A stretch of 64,000 nt of DNA. It comes from Rubripirellula obstinata (lineage in GTDB: Bacteria; Planctomycetota; Planctomycetia; Pirellulales; Pirellulaceae). Shown piece by piece: positions 1 through 15,000 of this stretch. A program made the position numbers and the translations under genes. The notes under the pieces were generated by a model. That model was given only the letters and a program-made list of their open reading frames with translations. It made no database searches and was not told where the DNA came from. The stretch spans positions 143,134 through 207,133 of the forward strand of contig NZ_LWSK01000002.1 in assembly GCF_001642955.1 (NCBI RefSeq), given 5' to 3'. Numbering within the stretch: the first letter of the stretch is position 1; every line of letters begins with the position of its first letter.

Positions 1-2
1 TC

Positions 3-3000
3 AGATCGATTCAAACCGGCAGTCTTGGCAACGACGTTGAGTTGAACTTTACGTCAAGCTTCCGAACCGGTTCCAGCCTGCCACAAATTTCGGTCACCGG
101 CAAAACGGTTTCGATCGACGTCAACAACAACCCAGGCCAACCGACGCGCGTCCTGGATCTGATTTCGGCAATCGCCAACAACCCGGCGTCGGCCGGTTTG
201 GTCGAAGCCGTCCAGGTCAGCGGTTCATCGCAAACCGACATTGGAACGCGAGTCCCCGACGACTTGAACCTAACGTTGATCGGTGCCAACGCGGCCGAAG
301 CCGTTACTGATTTCAACACCGGCGGCGCGGTCCGACTTCGCATCGTTTCTCAATTGCCGGGCGTCGATGGACGCGGCACGATCGTTGAACTGGAACGTCG
401 CAACTTTGGTGGACCTGCCAACCCGGTGGTCATCGTGACTGATCAAACCATCCGGGTTCAGTTGAACAGTGCCCCCGGGTCTGAATCGACTGCGGCTGAC
501 TTCGTTAACGCGATCAACAACAATCCTGAATCAGCAGCACTGATCACCACGGCGGTGCAAGAAGGCGACATCAATGTTCGCATCGGTGGCGGGACCACTG
601 CGTTTGCTCCCTTGACGCTTAGCGGCGTGACCGACGTTGTGGTCAATCCTGGTTTTGTTGGGCTGGGTGATTCACCGCGCGAAGTCGTGTTCCGTTTCGC
701 TGAACCACTGCCTGACGACACCTACCAAATCGACATCCTTGGCAGTTCCGCTAGCGGACTGCGTGGCGTCGATGGCGAACTCTTTCAAGACGGAACCGAT
801 CTGACGCAGCGATTTGAGATCAACCTTGGGCCCAAGGTCGTCGCGGTCGTTCCCGAACCCGTTCGACGTTCAGCCAACGGTTCGCTCAGTCCCGAGATCG
901 GGAAAATCGAAGTTCACTTCAACGACGACGACTTGAACCTTAGCTTGGCTCAAACGCCCAGCTTCTACCAACTCATCTTCACCAATGACACGGCGACCAA
1001 TGTTGACGATGAACCGGTCATCCCAGCCAGCGTTTCCTACAACAATGTGACCAACATTGCGACGCTCGATTTCGGTCGTCCTTTGTCACGCATCCCTGAC
1101 CCAAACAATGCCGGTCAATTTCTTGAAGGGGCCGCCCGTTTACGAGTCGGCACTAGCGAAGGCCTGCCGGCTCAGCCCACCGAAGTCTCGCTCGCTGTAT
1201 CGTCATCGAACGTTATCGAACCAGGCGATACGTTTGACAGTGCGTTTGATTTGAACTCGCAGTGGTCTGTCGGAGCGACCACCACTTCGTCGGCTCGCCT
1301 GTCCAGCGAAATTTTTAACACCCAACCTTTCGAACTCGATCTGCCGGGCCCCGACTTGCCGGGCAGCCGAAACATTCGTCCCGACGATCCATCGCGACTG
1401 ACACGAACCGTGCCACTGGATTACGTGCGTAATGGTGCCGATGTCGTCGATGGAATTTCCGTCATTCAATATGACTTTGCGCCATCATGGTTGGGCGATG
1501 ACCCCAACGCGCCGGGCATCCTGGAAGACCGGACTTATTTCAATACGATCAGCGAACAACAAAGAGAACGTGTTCGCGAAGTCATGCAACTGTACAGCGA
1601 GTACTTGGGCATCAGCTTCGTCGAGGTCGAAGGCGCTCCTACCAGCGACGCATTCATCTCGATCGCCGTTGGCGATTTGTACGGCGGTGACGAACGAGCC
1701 ACCAGTGGTGATGGTGACATCGCCGTTGTCACTCGTGACCGTGATGGCGACGGGATCGCTGACCTTGGCGTTTTAGATTTCCAAGACTTTGACGAATCGA
1801 CCGACGATCAATTCGGCGGCGAATTTTTCCGCGGTGCGTTCTTTGTCGTCGGGCAATTGTTGGGCTACGGCTACGCTGATGACCTGCCGCAACCTGTCAC
1901 GCAAAGCACTGACTTTATCTTCACACCGGGCACGGACAACGAACCCGCTTTCCCGGCGCTGGCGGACATCCTGCACGGACAATTCCTGTACCGCCCCGAC
2001 AGCACCGACATTGATCTGTATCGGTTCACGCTTGGTTCGCGAGGCCAATTGTCCATCGAGACGATTGCCGAACGATTAGCCGATGCCAGCCTGCTGGACA
2101 CCAGCCTGCGACTGTATCGCGACACGGGAAACGGCGCGTTTGAAGAGATCGCTCAGAACGACGATTACTTCAGCAACGATTCGCTGATTGATCTGGAAGT
2201 CGAAGCGGGAACGTATGTCATCGGTGTCAGTGCGCGCGGCAACACCAATTACGATCCGGCCGTCGAAGGATCTGGGTTTGGTGGTTTGACCGAAGGCGAT
2301 TACGAGCTGGCGATCGATTTCAAACCCAGCATCACTAACGCAATTTTGGACACGACCGGCGTGGCACTTGATGGCGACGGCGACAATCGTCCCGGCGGTG
2401 TCTTTGATTTCTGGTTTGTCCCCAGCGACAGCAACAACACGATCTATGTGGACAAAGCCGCGCCCGCGGGCGGCGGACCGCTTGGCAGCGTTGGCAATCC
2501 CTTCCGCGAAATCGACATGGCACTCGCAGCCGCCGATCCTGGCGACACCGTTCGAGTGATCGGTAACGGGGGCACCGACGGCCGAGTCGAAACGGTGACC
2601 GACAACTTCAGCTACCAAATTGGCTTTGCCAACAACGGAACTGCACTGGTCGATGGAACCTCATTGAACTTGCCTCAGGGCGTTCGAATGGTCATCGATT
2701 CCGGTGCCATCTTGAAACTAAGCGGCAGTCGAATCGGAGTCGGCAGCGTTTCGCCGTTGATCGACGCCAGCGACTCGGCGCTGCAAGTCTTAGGCACTCC
2801 GTCGATCATCACTGCGACCGGACAACCCGCTCGCGATGCGACCAACAATATCATTCCCGGCAGCGTCTACTTCACCAGCATCAACGACACAACGTTGGGC
2901 ATGGGCAATTCGTCACAGGTGATCCGCCAACCGGGCCCTGGTGATTGGGGCGGCATCGATTTCCGCGGCGACTTGGACGCTGCCGATGAATCACGGCGCA

Positions 3001-6000
3001 ACCGCGAACTCGAAGGCGTCTTCCTAAACCACATTCAAATGGCCGACATCCGCTACGGCGGTGGTGCGGTTTCGATCGGCGGACGATCCGTAGTCGTTTC
3101 CCCAGTCGATATGGCGGTTACTCGTGCCACCGTGATCAATTCACGCATCCGCGACAGCGCCGATGCAGCGATCGCGGCGACGCCAGACACCTTCACCGAA
3201 ACCCGCTTCACCGATCCGTTCTATCAGTCCGGCAATCTGTTTACACCGGATTACACCCGAGTCGGCCCGGACATTTCCGGCAACACGATCATTGATAACA
3301 GTATCAATGGATTGTTCATTCGCGTGGTGACACGAACGGGCGACGTGTTGGAAACGATCGGCACCGCTGCTCGGTTTGACGATACCGACATCGTTCACGT
3401 GTTGGCCGAAAACTTGATCATCGAAGGCACCGCCGGTGGCCCGATCTTGCAATCATCGGCTCCGTCATCCTTGTTGGTGAAATCCGATCCAGTCAACGCT
3501 GATGGCAACATCGCCCCCGGTCGGTACACGTACCGAATTACCAACGTCAATTCATCCGGCATTGAATCCGCGGCCAGCCAACCGACCGTCAGCGTCACGA
3601 CCACGCAAACCGGTGGCATCCGGTTGCAGCAATTGCCAGCGATCACATCCGGAAACGACTTCGTTTCGCGACGGTTGTACCGAGCCACGATCGACCCGAC
3701 CTCTGGATTGCCCGGCCAATTCCAATTGGTTGCGCAGCTAAACGCCAGCAGCACGTCGTTTACTGATCGCCAAGCAACCGGAACGACCGTGTTGTCGATC
3801 AACGATACCGTCCTTCGCAGCCGGTTGGACGCCAGTTTGAAGATCGATCCAGGTACGGTCATCAAGATTGACGGCGCTCGGATCGAGGCACGTTTTGGTG
3901 CCAACTTGATTGCCGAAGGGTTGCCAAGTCAGCCGATTGTTTTCACTTCGCTGGAAGATCAACGCTACGGTGGCGGCGGAACTTTTGACACAAACGATCG
4001 TGGTGAATCAGGCGAATTGAATCCTGGCGATTGGGGCGGTCTGTACATCGGTCACGCGTCGTCGGCCAGCATTGACCAAGCGGTCGTCGCGGGTGCCGGC
4101 GGTACAACGCGAGTCGAAGGTGGGTTTGCTTCCTTCAACGCCATTGAAATTCATCAAGGTCGGCTGCGGTTGACCAACAGCGTGCTGGAACAAAATGCCG
4201 ATGGCCGTGGCGATTTGTTTGGTGACCGAGTCGGCCGCGGTGACAACGCGTCAGGCACCATTTTTGTTCGTGCTGCCGCACCCGTGATCACGGGTAACTC
4301 TTTCGTTGGTGGCGAAGGCGCTGCTCTGTCACTGGATATCAATTCGCTTTCCAGCATTGAAGTCGTTGATCCGGGTCGCAGCACCGGGATGATCGATCGT
4401 TCCGCAACGGTCGGCAATTCGGGGCCGCTGATCGAAGACAATATCTTGTCAGGCAATGCAATCAACGGTTTGATCGTTCGCGGCGGCCAATTGGCAACCG
4501 CCGGCGTTTGGGACGATGTCGATATCGTTCACGTTGTTAACGATTCCATTGAAATCCCCAACCAACACATCTTTGGCGGATTGAAACTGCAAAGCGATGC
4601 TCGCGGCAGTTTGGTCGTCAAATTCGAGAGCACCGAAACCTCGACCGCTGGCATTGTCGTTGGTGGTTCACTGGTCTCGGCAACCGAACAATTCCGCGAC
4701 ATCCCCGATCGCATCGGCGGCTCGTTGCAGGTCGTTGGCCATCCAGATTTCCCCGTCATTCTAACGACGCTTGCCGATGATTCAGCCGGTGCCGGATTTA
4801 CGCTTGACGGTGTCGCGCAGGTTGACACCAACAATGACGGAATCATTGGCGTCGATTTGTCTGAACAGCGCAACGACGGTCTGGTTCGTTTGCCGACTGG
4901 ACCCGAAGTCGATCAGGGCAACTTAATCGATAATGATGTTAGTCAAGAAATCCCAGGATTCTTCTCGACGCTGATCGGAAACGGCAACGATGTCCTCAAC
5001 AGCGGAGTCACGGTCCAAGAGGCGTCCACTGCACAAATTTTGATCGATGAAGACTTTGTGACTCGGTACACCACGTTCGTGACTACGACGACCGGCGTCG
5101 TGAACCTGGCTGCGACGACGATTACGCAAGAAGCCACGTTGATTGCCAACGACATGGTGGAAAGCCGTGGTACCTTCACCGGTCCCAACGGAGAAGTGAC
5201 CTGGATCGCAACGTCATCGTTCGTCAATGGAACGACGCGACTGAACAGCTTGATTGAACTTGACGGTGGCGAAGCTGCGTTGGGTGACATTAGTGTTGTT
5301 TCGTACTTGGATGAGGATGTCGGAACCGTCGATGACATTTTGGTGACCAGAGGCACACCGGGCGAAGCCGATTTCCGCGCTTTCACGATCAACTCAGTTT
5401 CGCGTGTTGGATTTTCGCAAGGCGGTTTTTACATTGACGACGGCGTGAACCTCGCCAACGCAACCTACGAAGGCTGGGCTGCAGACCAGTTCAATGAATT
5501 GGAAACCGCGATCATTGACGGCACGCAAACCTTTAGCGTTCCCGGCGATATCGACTTGGTTGATTTGCCTCAGCAAACCGACGCCGACTTTGGAATCAGT
5601 TTTGGTCCAGCCGATGTGACAACCGCGTTTTCCTGGGTCGTTGATCCGACCGCGACCAACGCACGCGTGACTAGCTTCCTGGAAGTCCTAGCAACCGACG
5701 CGGCGGTTGGACCAGCGTTGCCACAACCTGGTGCTTGGAACGGGATCGTTGTTCGTGAAGCTGCCGACGACCGTAATGTGGTTGCGGTTGCTGAATCAGA
5801 ACCGGTTCGCACAGCTTTCATCGACAACAATTCAATCCCCAGCCAATCTCAGTTCGTTGGTGAACTTGCACCTAGCGAAAAAGCGGGCGATGAGAATCGC
5901 CGGCTCGGTTTCATCGTCGATGGTGCCATCACCCAGCGCAGCGACGTCGATGTTTACTCATTCATTGGGCAAAGCGGCACCGAAGTTTGGCTCGACATTG

Positions 6001-9000
6001 ACCGCACCGGCAACCAGCTCGATTCGGTCGTCGAACTCATCGACGCCAACGGTCGAGTTCTCGTATCGTCCAATGATTCGCAGCTCGCCGAAACCAATCC
6101 TGCTGCTTTGTTTGTCGCATCAAACGTCAACCCCGACGCCGCGCAAGCGATGTCCGTGGTCACCGAACGAGTCAATTCGCAAGAGATCACGATCAGTGAA
6201 TCGATCGTCGACGCGACCGCCGGAGTGATCACGCTTGGCATCGCTGGCGAAGACACGATCGACATTCCCGTGGCCGCATTCTTAGTTGACCCGGCTCTTG
6301 CAATCGAAACCGCATTGGAAACCGCGTACCCCGACCAACTCGGCGACATTACCGCTTCGCTGAACCGTCGATCGGCTCGAGAATTCAGTGCGAGCAATCC
6401 CGGAATCATTTCCCGATTCGGTGATGACTTTGTCATTCAATTGCGATTCGATGGTGCCGCGTTTGTCGGCCGCACGGTTCCCACCATTCTGGTCAGCACC
6501 GTTGGCGTCGTTGGCACCACCGCCGTGACCGCCACCGTCACCGAGCGGACGCTGGGCTCGCAAACCCAAGACGCTTATTCCAGCAATCCCAAAGATGCGG
6601 GGCTACGAGTTCGCTTGCCAGGCGAAAACGGAACACGCAATCTGTATCACGTTCGCGTTCGCAGCAGCAACACAACCAATCCGCTGGACTTTGCAACACT
6701 GACCGATCCCAACCAAGTTGGCGACGGTTTGTCCCAGGGCAAATACCAATTGCAAATTCGTCTATCAGAAGTGGACGAACGAGCCGGCACCCAGTTCAAT
6801 TTTGCCGACGTGCGTTACGCAACCAACGGTCTGCAGATTATCGGTCAACCGTTGCACTCGCCACTGCTTGGTGAAGAGTACGAAGTCCCCGGTGACAATG
6901 GCTCGCTTGCCAATGCCCAACCACTCGGTGATTTTGGCAATGCGAATGATTCAGCCGCCAATTCAAACTTGTTGCAGACCGACAACGCATCGAAGTCGTT
7001 CGCCGGCAGCCTGGACAGTGCGACGGACGTGGACTGGTATTCGTTCACGGTCAACTACGAAGACATCACGCGTTTCGACGGTGATGCAGAACTGTTTTTC
7101 TCCACCGTCTTTGACCTAGATTATGCCGCCGGTTTTGCTCGGGCCGACATGGCGATCTATGTCTTTAACGCAGCCGGCGAACTGATCTTGGTTGGCGGTG
7201 ACAGTAACATCGCCGACGACTTGCCCGGCTTGGCTTCATCAAGCAACACCAACGACCTCAGCCGTGGCAGTGCCGCGCCCGAAGATCCGTACATCGGTGC
7301 AGCCGAACTTAGCGAAGGCAACTACTTCGTTGCAGTATCGAACCAACAACAAGTCCCAGCACCGCTGGACCAGTTCTTCAACGCCGATTCAGCCAACCCG
7401 CTGCTTCGCCTAGAACCGATCGACTCGGTCACTCGCATTGCCGAAGACCGCATTGGATTCAGTGGTGGCGGAACGGCAACGCTACCCACCACGCCGTTGT
7501 TGTTCGACAATGAATCGATCATTGACTATTCGCTCGACGACGTGCTGCTGTACGTCAACACCGGCAGCAGCTTGGTGCTAGTGAATCCATTCACCGGTCA
7601 AAACTACGGAACGGTCGGAACCTTTGACGACGAAATTGAAGAAGTTGCCTTCCGAGCCAATGGCGAACTGTTCGCTTACAGCGGATTCGGTAACCGCGTA
7701 CGTGATGACAACAATTGGTTTTACTATCGAATTGACACGGGAACCGCCGCACTTAGCGCACCGCTAGGACTTCCGGGTGCTGGCGTTGACACGTTTAGCC
7801 AAGCATTCGACGACGAAGGCGTTCCATCTGTGGCCGTTGGCGACGTGGGTCTTGATGTCGAAGGAACGACGATTGCGTCCTTTGGCGGAAGCGAGTCCGG
7901 GTTCTTTGTTGCGAATCGGCCCGCCGACTTTAATGGCGTTGTAGGTCGTTATAGCACCAATATCTTGTACGATTTCATTCCGGAAACCGGGGTTGCGAGC
8001 GGCAACGACGTTGTCTTCGTCAACGGTATTCTTACGGGTGCCGGAACGATTCCTCGGGAAATTGGACAGATTCAAACTGCCCCCCAAGGCGGAATCTCGT
8101 CGCAGCTTGGAATCACCGCACCAGTGGAAACCAACGCCGCCGGTGTGCGAGTGCCTTCGCTGGTTGATGGTGACACCTTCACGCTGACCGACGGCACCGA
8201 CACGATCACGTTTGAGATTGAATCAGGCGTCACACTTTCGACATCCGGAACTGCTGTCTTCGACGGCGATCAAGTCACCGTTGACACTCAAGTCTTTGAG
8301 TTCAATACAGGTGCCCGATTGCAGCTTTCCCAAGCAGCACCCGCCGGCAACTTGGCGGATGGAACGATCGTCGAATTGGTGGGAGACGGTGGCAACATCG
8401 TTCAGTTTGAATTCACTCGCGACGACGTCGTCGGACTCAACAGTGTTCCTATCGTCACGCTTAATGAAATTGGACAACCACTCGCTGCTGACCTGATCGC
8501 ATCGTCGTTTGCGAATCAGATCAACGCTAACATCCCTGGATTGCAAGCGGTAGCGATCGGTGACGAAGTCACGTTCAACGGAGCCGTTGCCCCGTCGATC
8601 AACGTCGTCGGCGATGGCGTTACTCAACTGGGTGACGGTACGGTTTCCGCAGGTGCGATCGCCGTCAACGTTTCCGAGTTCTCCAACTCGGCAACGCTGA
8701 TATCGCGACTGGCCGGCGCGATGCGTTCAGTTGGAATTTCGGTTGTCGCTGACGGATCTCAATTATCGCTTCCTGGTGGTAACGCGGTCACGCTTAACAC
8801 GACTGCTTTGACACAATCGGGCGACGCAGGCACTGGAACTAATGAAACCGTCTTGGCATTCCCAGGTGACACCGCGGCCACGGTGGCTCAGCGGATTTCG
8901 CTGGCGGTTGCTGATGCCTTCGGTGCCGGTTCAAACATCGCCATCACTCCATCAACTGCATCAGGACGATCGCTTAACATCACGGGCGGTTTCCTTGACG

Positions 9001-12000
9001 CTGCACCAATTTCGGCCAACGGCGCTCTTGTCGCCGGCGGTTTGGGTCAAGACGGAATTGTGACTGGAATCGAGTTGGTGACCGAAACCAACGGAGCCCA
9101 GAGTCTCTACGCTTTGGACACCAACGGTGGGTTGTACGTGATCGCTGGCGGCGAGCTTTCCACGTCGGGCGCACGACAAATTGGGACGCCTGTTGCAACG
9201 GCGACCGACCTGATTCGAATCGGCCAAACAGGCGTCACGTTCTCCGGTCTACGAAGTGGCCCCGTCAGTTTCAATGGCGGGGAACTTCGGCAAACCTTGT
9301 TTGGTATCACCACGGCTGGCGACATTTACGCTTTCAACACCGCTGGTGAATTGCAGAACATTTTTGCCGGTGGACGAAGCGTGATTTCGACCGGCGTTGG
9401 AGGTGCTCGCGGATTGGACTTCAGCACGCTTGGATTCAACCTCTGGCACACCACCAACCAACGCGGTGCCGATCCAGGACACGGTATCAATGAAATTTTC
9501 AACGGCACCCGCGGATCATCGCCGGGCGGATCTAGCTTAGCGTTCACCTACGAAGCGGGTGCGTTCAACGGTCTGTATCCGACCGCTGAACGTCCTGTTG
9601 TCCTCAATAATGACGGTTCAGTCGCGAACCCTCGACAAGATGGCGCGGCGGTCGAAGACACTTACAACTTGCCGGGCGGTGCCAAGGGCGTCATTCAAAG
9701 TAATGCGTTCAGTCTGGATGGTTACTCGGCCGATGATGAGCCGATGTTGTACTTCAACTACTTCCTGGAAACCGACGGTTCTGATTCGATCAGCGGCGAC
9801 CGTGACGCATTGCGGGTCTATGTCATCACCAGTGATGGTGCCCAACACTTGGTCGCCAGCAACAACACCGCTCGCGGCGTTGGACTGTTCGACGATGAAT
9901 TTGATGACCCAGCAGCAGTTGGCCAGTACGACGACGACATCGATGTCGATGTCCAACAACTCTTTGACAACACCGATTCATGGCGTCAAGCACGCGTGCC
10001 CGTTGGCAGCTTTGCCGGGCAAGCGGGACTGAGTCTGCGAATCGAATTCTCAACCGCCGGCACCACCGACACCGGTTCGCTCCGCTTGCGAACCACCGCC
10101 GGCGATCAGCTTGTCGATGGCGACACCTTCCGCATTGGTGGCGAGACCTTTGCGATTGATCTGTCACCAGCGATCAGCGTTCCTAGCGGCCCGCAATTGT
10201 CGGCACTCTACGCCGACCCAACGGCTCTGGCCACGATCACCATCGATGGTCAAACCTATGTTCTTGATGACGGCAACCGAACGGGAATCACAACCGAAAA
10301 TCGCATCGAATTGATCACGGGATCGACGACTTCGGTTTCGCAATTGACGGCGTCCGAAATTGCGGGACTGGTGACCGAAGCGGTCCGTCTGTCACCGCCG
10401 CCAAACACGATCGTCAACAACCTGAATTTCAGCGAGCGTCAGGACAGCGATCCGGTAGCGATTGTTGGACGCGATGACCGAACGTTTGAAGCGATCTCGC
10501 TGCCCTATTCTGGTGGCAATGTGACGCTGGTTGGGCAAGGCCAATTGGGCAACGATTCCGTCGTCGGTGACTTTAACAATCCGGCATCCGCCGCCGTTAA
10601 TGCGACCAACGTTGATGACGTGGACCTGTTCCGAATCGAGCTAGAAGAACTCAGCACATTGGATGTTGATGTCACGGGCGTCAATCAATTTGCGACTCCG
10701 TTTGATGTCGCGATCCGATTGTTTGATGCCAGCGGTGTTGAGCTGTTTGCTCAGCCGACTGAGAACAACACCAAGTCGTTTAACATCGCCGAAACCGGCA
10801 CCTACTTCATCGGTATCAGCGGACTGGCCAACGCGGTTTACAGCCCGCTGTTTGACAGTGCAACGACTCCCGACGACACCGCGGGCACCTACCAAGCAAC
10901 CTTCGCGATCGGTTCCAACGTCGCCATTCAGTCGGTTGGAAACCTTGTCGAATTGCAGGGGCTTGAAAGTGTTTCGGCAACACCGGGCAACCTGTTTACC
11001 ATCTCTGGTCAAAACACGGTTGCTGGAATCTCGGTTCCAATCAGTCGTTTGATGACGGCTTCGCAAGTCGCTGCGGAAGTCCAACAAGTTTTGGCCGATC
11101 GTTTTGCCAACGGGATCACCGAAGTCTTGCCAACCGACGGCAGTTCGGTCTTGATTCCATCGTTGACCATTGATGATCCAGGACCGTTTGTGAACAGTTC
11201 ACAACGTTCGGGCGATCAATTCGGATCAGGTGCCGTTGGCGGTGCAGAAAACAATGAATTTGAAGGTGTCTACTTAGACGACTTCATCATCGGGTTTGCC
11301 GAACGTGGCGAAATTGCGACGGGATCCGCTGCCGCACCCGGCGACTTCATTACCGACCTGCGCAGCGAATTCCCCAACCCCGCCAACCCGACCAGCCAAT
11401 TGGATACGGGCAGCTACCAAGTCGAAATTCGCGGTGCGTCCGAATACGTCAACTCGGGTGCGGGATCACAGTTCCGAACCTTCGACACTAACACGCGTTT
11501 GTCAGAATCGCGGTTCCTGGATGCATTGCCTGCGAGTGAGATTCGCGATGGTTCGACGTTCGAGATCTTTGACGGCCGAAACACCGTCACTTTTGAATTC
11601 GACCAACTTGATTCAGACGGAAATTCCGACGGCGCGACACCGGGCAACGTTCAGGTTCCGTTCACGCTAACGACCGTTCAACCAGGCAGTGAATCCATTG
11701 ATCCGATCACCAATCTGCCGATTGCCGGAACAGGGATTGTTCGGCCCGAAACCGCCGCGGAAGTTGCCGCCAATATCATCGCGGCAATTTCACGATCCGA
11801 AGTTCAATCGGTGATCAACGTTCCCGCATTGCCTGTCAGCGGTATCGATGGCGGCACGACTTCACGCGTCAATCTGTTCGCTGATGTTGTTGTCAACAAT
11901 GACGGCGGCGCGCTTGCCGGCGTGGGACGCAATGACCTGCGTGGAGACGACAACGCGGATCGTGATGTCCAAGGCGTGATCATGGTTGAAAACAGTCGCT

Positions 12001-15000
12001 TCTTATTCAATTCAGAATACGGAATCGCATTGGATCATGGTTTGACGGCGACTGTTGCCGGAACCGAGGGACCAGCGGTCGTTCGTTACCCACGCAACTT
12101 GGTGGAACTAAATACTGAAAGCATCAAGCCGGGTGTGATCGTGCAAAGCAACGTCATCGCCTTCAACGGAACCGGTGGTTTGCAGATCAATGGCATTGGT
12201 TTAGGAGCAGGCGAAACGCAAAGCGATCCAATCGCGTTTGACCGAATCGTCAACAACACGATCATCGGCGGATCGATCACCCCGGGCCCCGAAGCACCGG
12301 CTGCGACGATTCAAGGCGTCTTGTTTGAACAAGGTTTGATCTCGTTTGCCGATAGCATCGTCGCCTACGAACCTGACCTTGGTAGTGCAGAGCCGAATAC
12401 GATCTTCCAAAATCAAGCTGCGATCTTGGGTGCTCCTGAATTGCCTGGACGTGGTGGCGAACCGGTCGATGGGGACAGCACGTTGTCACTTGGACTGGGC
12501 GGGTCAGTCACGATCCAATTCACCAACAACCTGCTGACCGGCAGCGGTGATTCACGAGGCGATTTGATCGTCTTTGAAACCGGAGCCGTGGAATCGGTCT
12601 CGGTCGAAATCAGTCGCGACGGGGAATTCTTTGAGAACGTGGGAACCGTTGGCGGGCTGACCAACACCGTTGATCTGGACGCGTTCGGATTTGGAACTCA
12701 GGACCAATTCGCATTCGTGCGTCTGACCGATTTGCGTCAAGGCGACAACACCAGTGCAACACTGGGTGCTGACATCGACGCCGTCGGCGCGATCAGCTCG
12801 GTCTCGGTAGATTCCTTTGATCCCGGCGGGATTGGAATCGAGTTGGTCGGCAATGCGGCACCAGCGTTGCTGAACAACATCATTTCTAATTCGGCGACCG
12901 GCATCTCCGTTGATGCCAACAACGCGCTGACGATTTTGGGTGCGAACACCTATTACCGAAACACCACCAACGTGCCCGATGGCGTCGGGGTTGGTGAATT
13001 CGCACAAGAATTGTCGGATGCCGAAGTTGTCTTTGTGGGTGCGTCGGAACTGGTGTTTGCACCGGCCGCCGGCTCTGAAATTATCGATAGTTCGATTGAT
13101 TCGCTTCAAGACCGGGCCAGTTTAACCACGGTCAAGAATCCGCTGGGCCTTCCGCCTTCGCCGATCTTGGCACCTCGCTTGGATGTCAACGGACAACTTC
13201 GCGTCGATGATCCGAATGTTGAAACGCCAAGCGGTCTGGGCGAACGCGTCTTTAAAGATCGTGGTGCATCGGATCGTGGCGACCTGGTTGGACCACGTAT
13301 CGTTTTGTTGACGCCGTTGGCGGACAACCTTGATGTCCAGTCGGGCGTGGTCAGTGTCTTTGGTCAGGCACCATCATTCTTTGACATCCAATTAATCGAT
13401 GGTTTGGCTCCCGCCGATGTCGTGCCGGGAACCGGTATCGACGACCGCAGTGTTTCCAGTGCTTCGGTGCTGTTGCTAAGAGACAATGTCGCGTTGACCG
13501 AAGGAATCGATTACCGATTCGGTTACAACCCAAGCACCAACGTGATCCGCTTGACGCCGATCGCAGGCGTTTGGGAACAGGATTCAACCTATGTGATTCG
13601 AGTCTTAGATGGCAGCGATGCGATTGTTCAATCGACCGATGGTGATCAGTACACCGACGGCGACGTGTTCAGCCTGCTGGACCTGCAAAACCAAACGACT
13701 CGGTTTGAATACGAAACCGGAATCGTGTTGAACTTTGACGAAGAAACGTTGGCTGATGATGCGGCAGATGGCATCATCTTTGAAGCCTTTGACGGCACCA
13801 ACACTGTCATCTTTGAACTTGATAACGACGGTTTGTTCGACCCGCTCAACACACCGGTCACCGTGCCTTTGGCCGGCAACGACGCGCTGCTTGCGGTTGC
13901 ACTTGCGGATGCAATCAATGCATCGATTTTGAATCTGACTGCGACTGCCGATGGACTAAGCGTCCAGTTGCAAGGTACGAATCCGTTGTCATCGATCACC
14001 GCTAGCACTGGTTTGGTGATTTCCGGAGCCATCGGAACCGAACAAGGGTTTGGCATTCAAATTCCGACCGAAGGTGCGGATGTCGCCGCCTCGGTGGTCG
14101 ATGGACAATCGTTTGTCGTCCGACGCGGCACCGTGGTTGAAAGAATCTTTGAATTCGACAGCGACAACGTTCTCGAAAATGTGGGTGCTACGCCGATTGC
14201 ATTGCCAGTGGGAATCACGCTGGACCAATTGGCGTTGCAAATGGTCAACGCGATCGGTGGTTCCGGTCTTGGTTTGGCTCCTGAAAATGCTGGTTTCGGC
14301 CGCGTTGTTTTGGGTGGCGATTCGACCTACTCGATTGAACTGGTCGATAGCACGTTGACTCAAATTGGCTTTGCTGGCCAATCAGCCACGGTTCCGATTG
14401 TGGTTGGAATTGATCAGACCGATCTGCAAATCGCTGAAGTGATCTCTGATGCCATCACCGGTGCCGGTATCCCCGGCGTCGCAACCTCGGTTGCCGACAG
14501 ACGCATTTTCTTGGAAGGAACCGGTGGCGTAAACGGAGTCGGTGCGGTTGACACGGTCACGGTTTCCGATGAAGTCGGTAACCAGTTGCAAAGCAATCAA
14601 GCCGGCGGCCGAACCGAACTAACCATCTTTGTCGGTGGCGGATTCGATTACGGCGATGCACCAGCACCGTACCTTTCGTCGGCAGTCGATGGCGGACCAC
14701 GTCACGCGGTCGATCCTGGTTTCGCAATCGGAGTAAACGTCAGCCCGGATTCTGATGCCAAATTGCCTAACGGCGACGATGATGACGGCGTCACGATTGG
14801 CAACGTAAGGTCTGGCTTCTCGTCCAACCTGACGGTCCAAATCACCAACGACCAGAACACTCCGTTCTTCCTGGATGCTTGGTTCGATTGGAATCGAAAC
14901 GGCGTTTTTGAAGCCAGCGAAGTTCAACGATTTGGGTCCGCTGGTTTGGGGCGTGCGGTCTTGGCAACAGGCGTCAACAACATCTTGCTTGCGGCACCTG

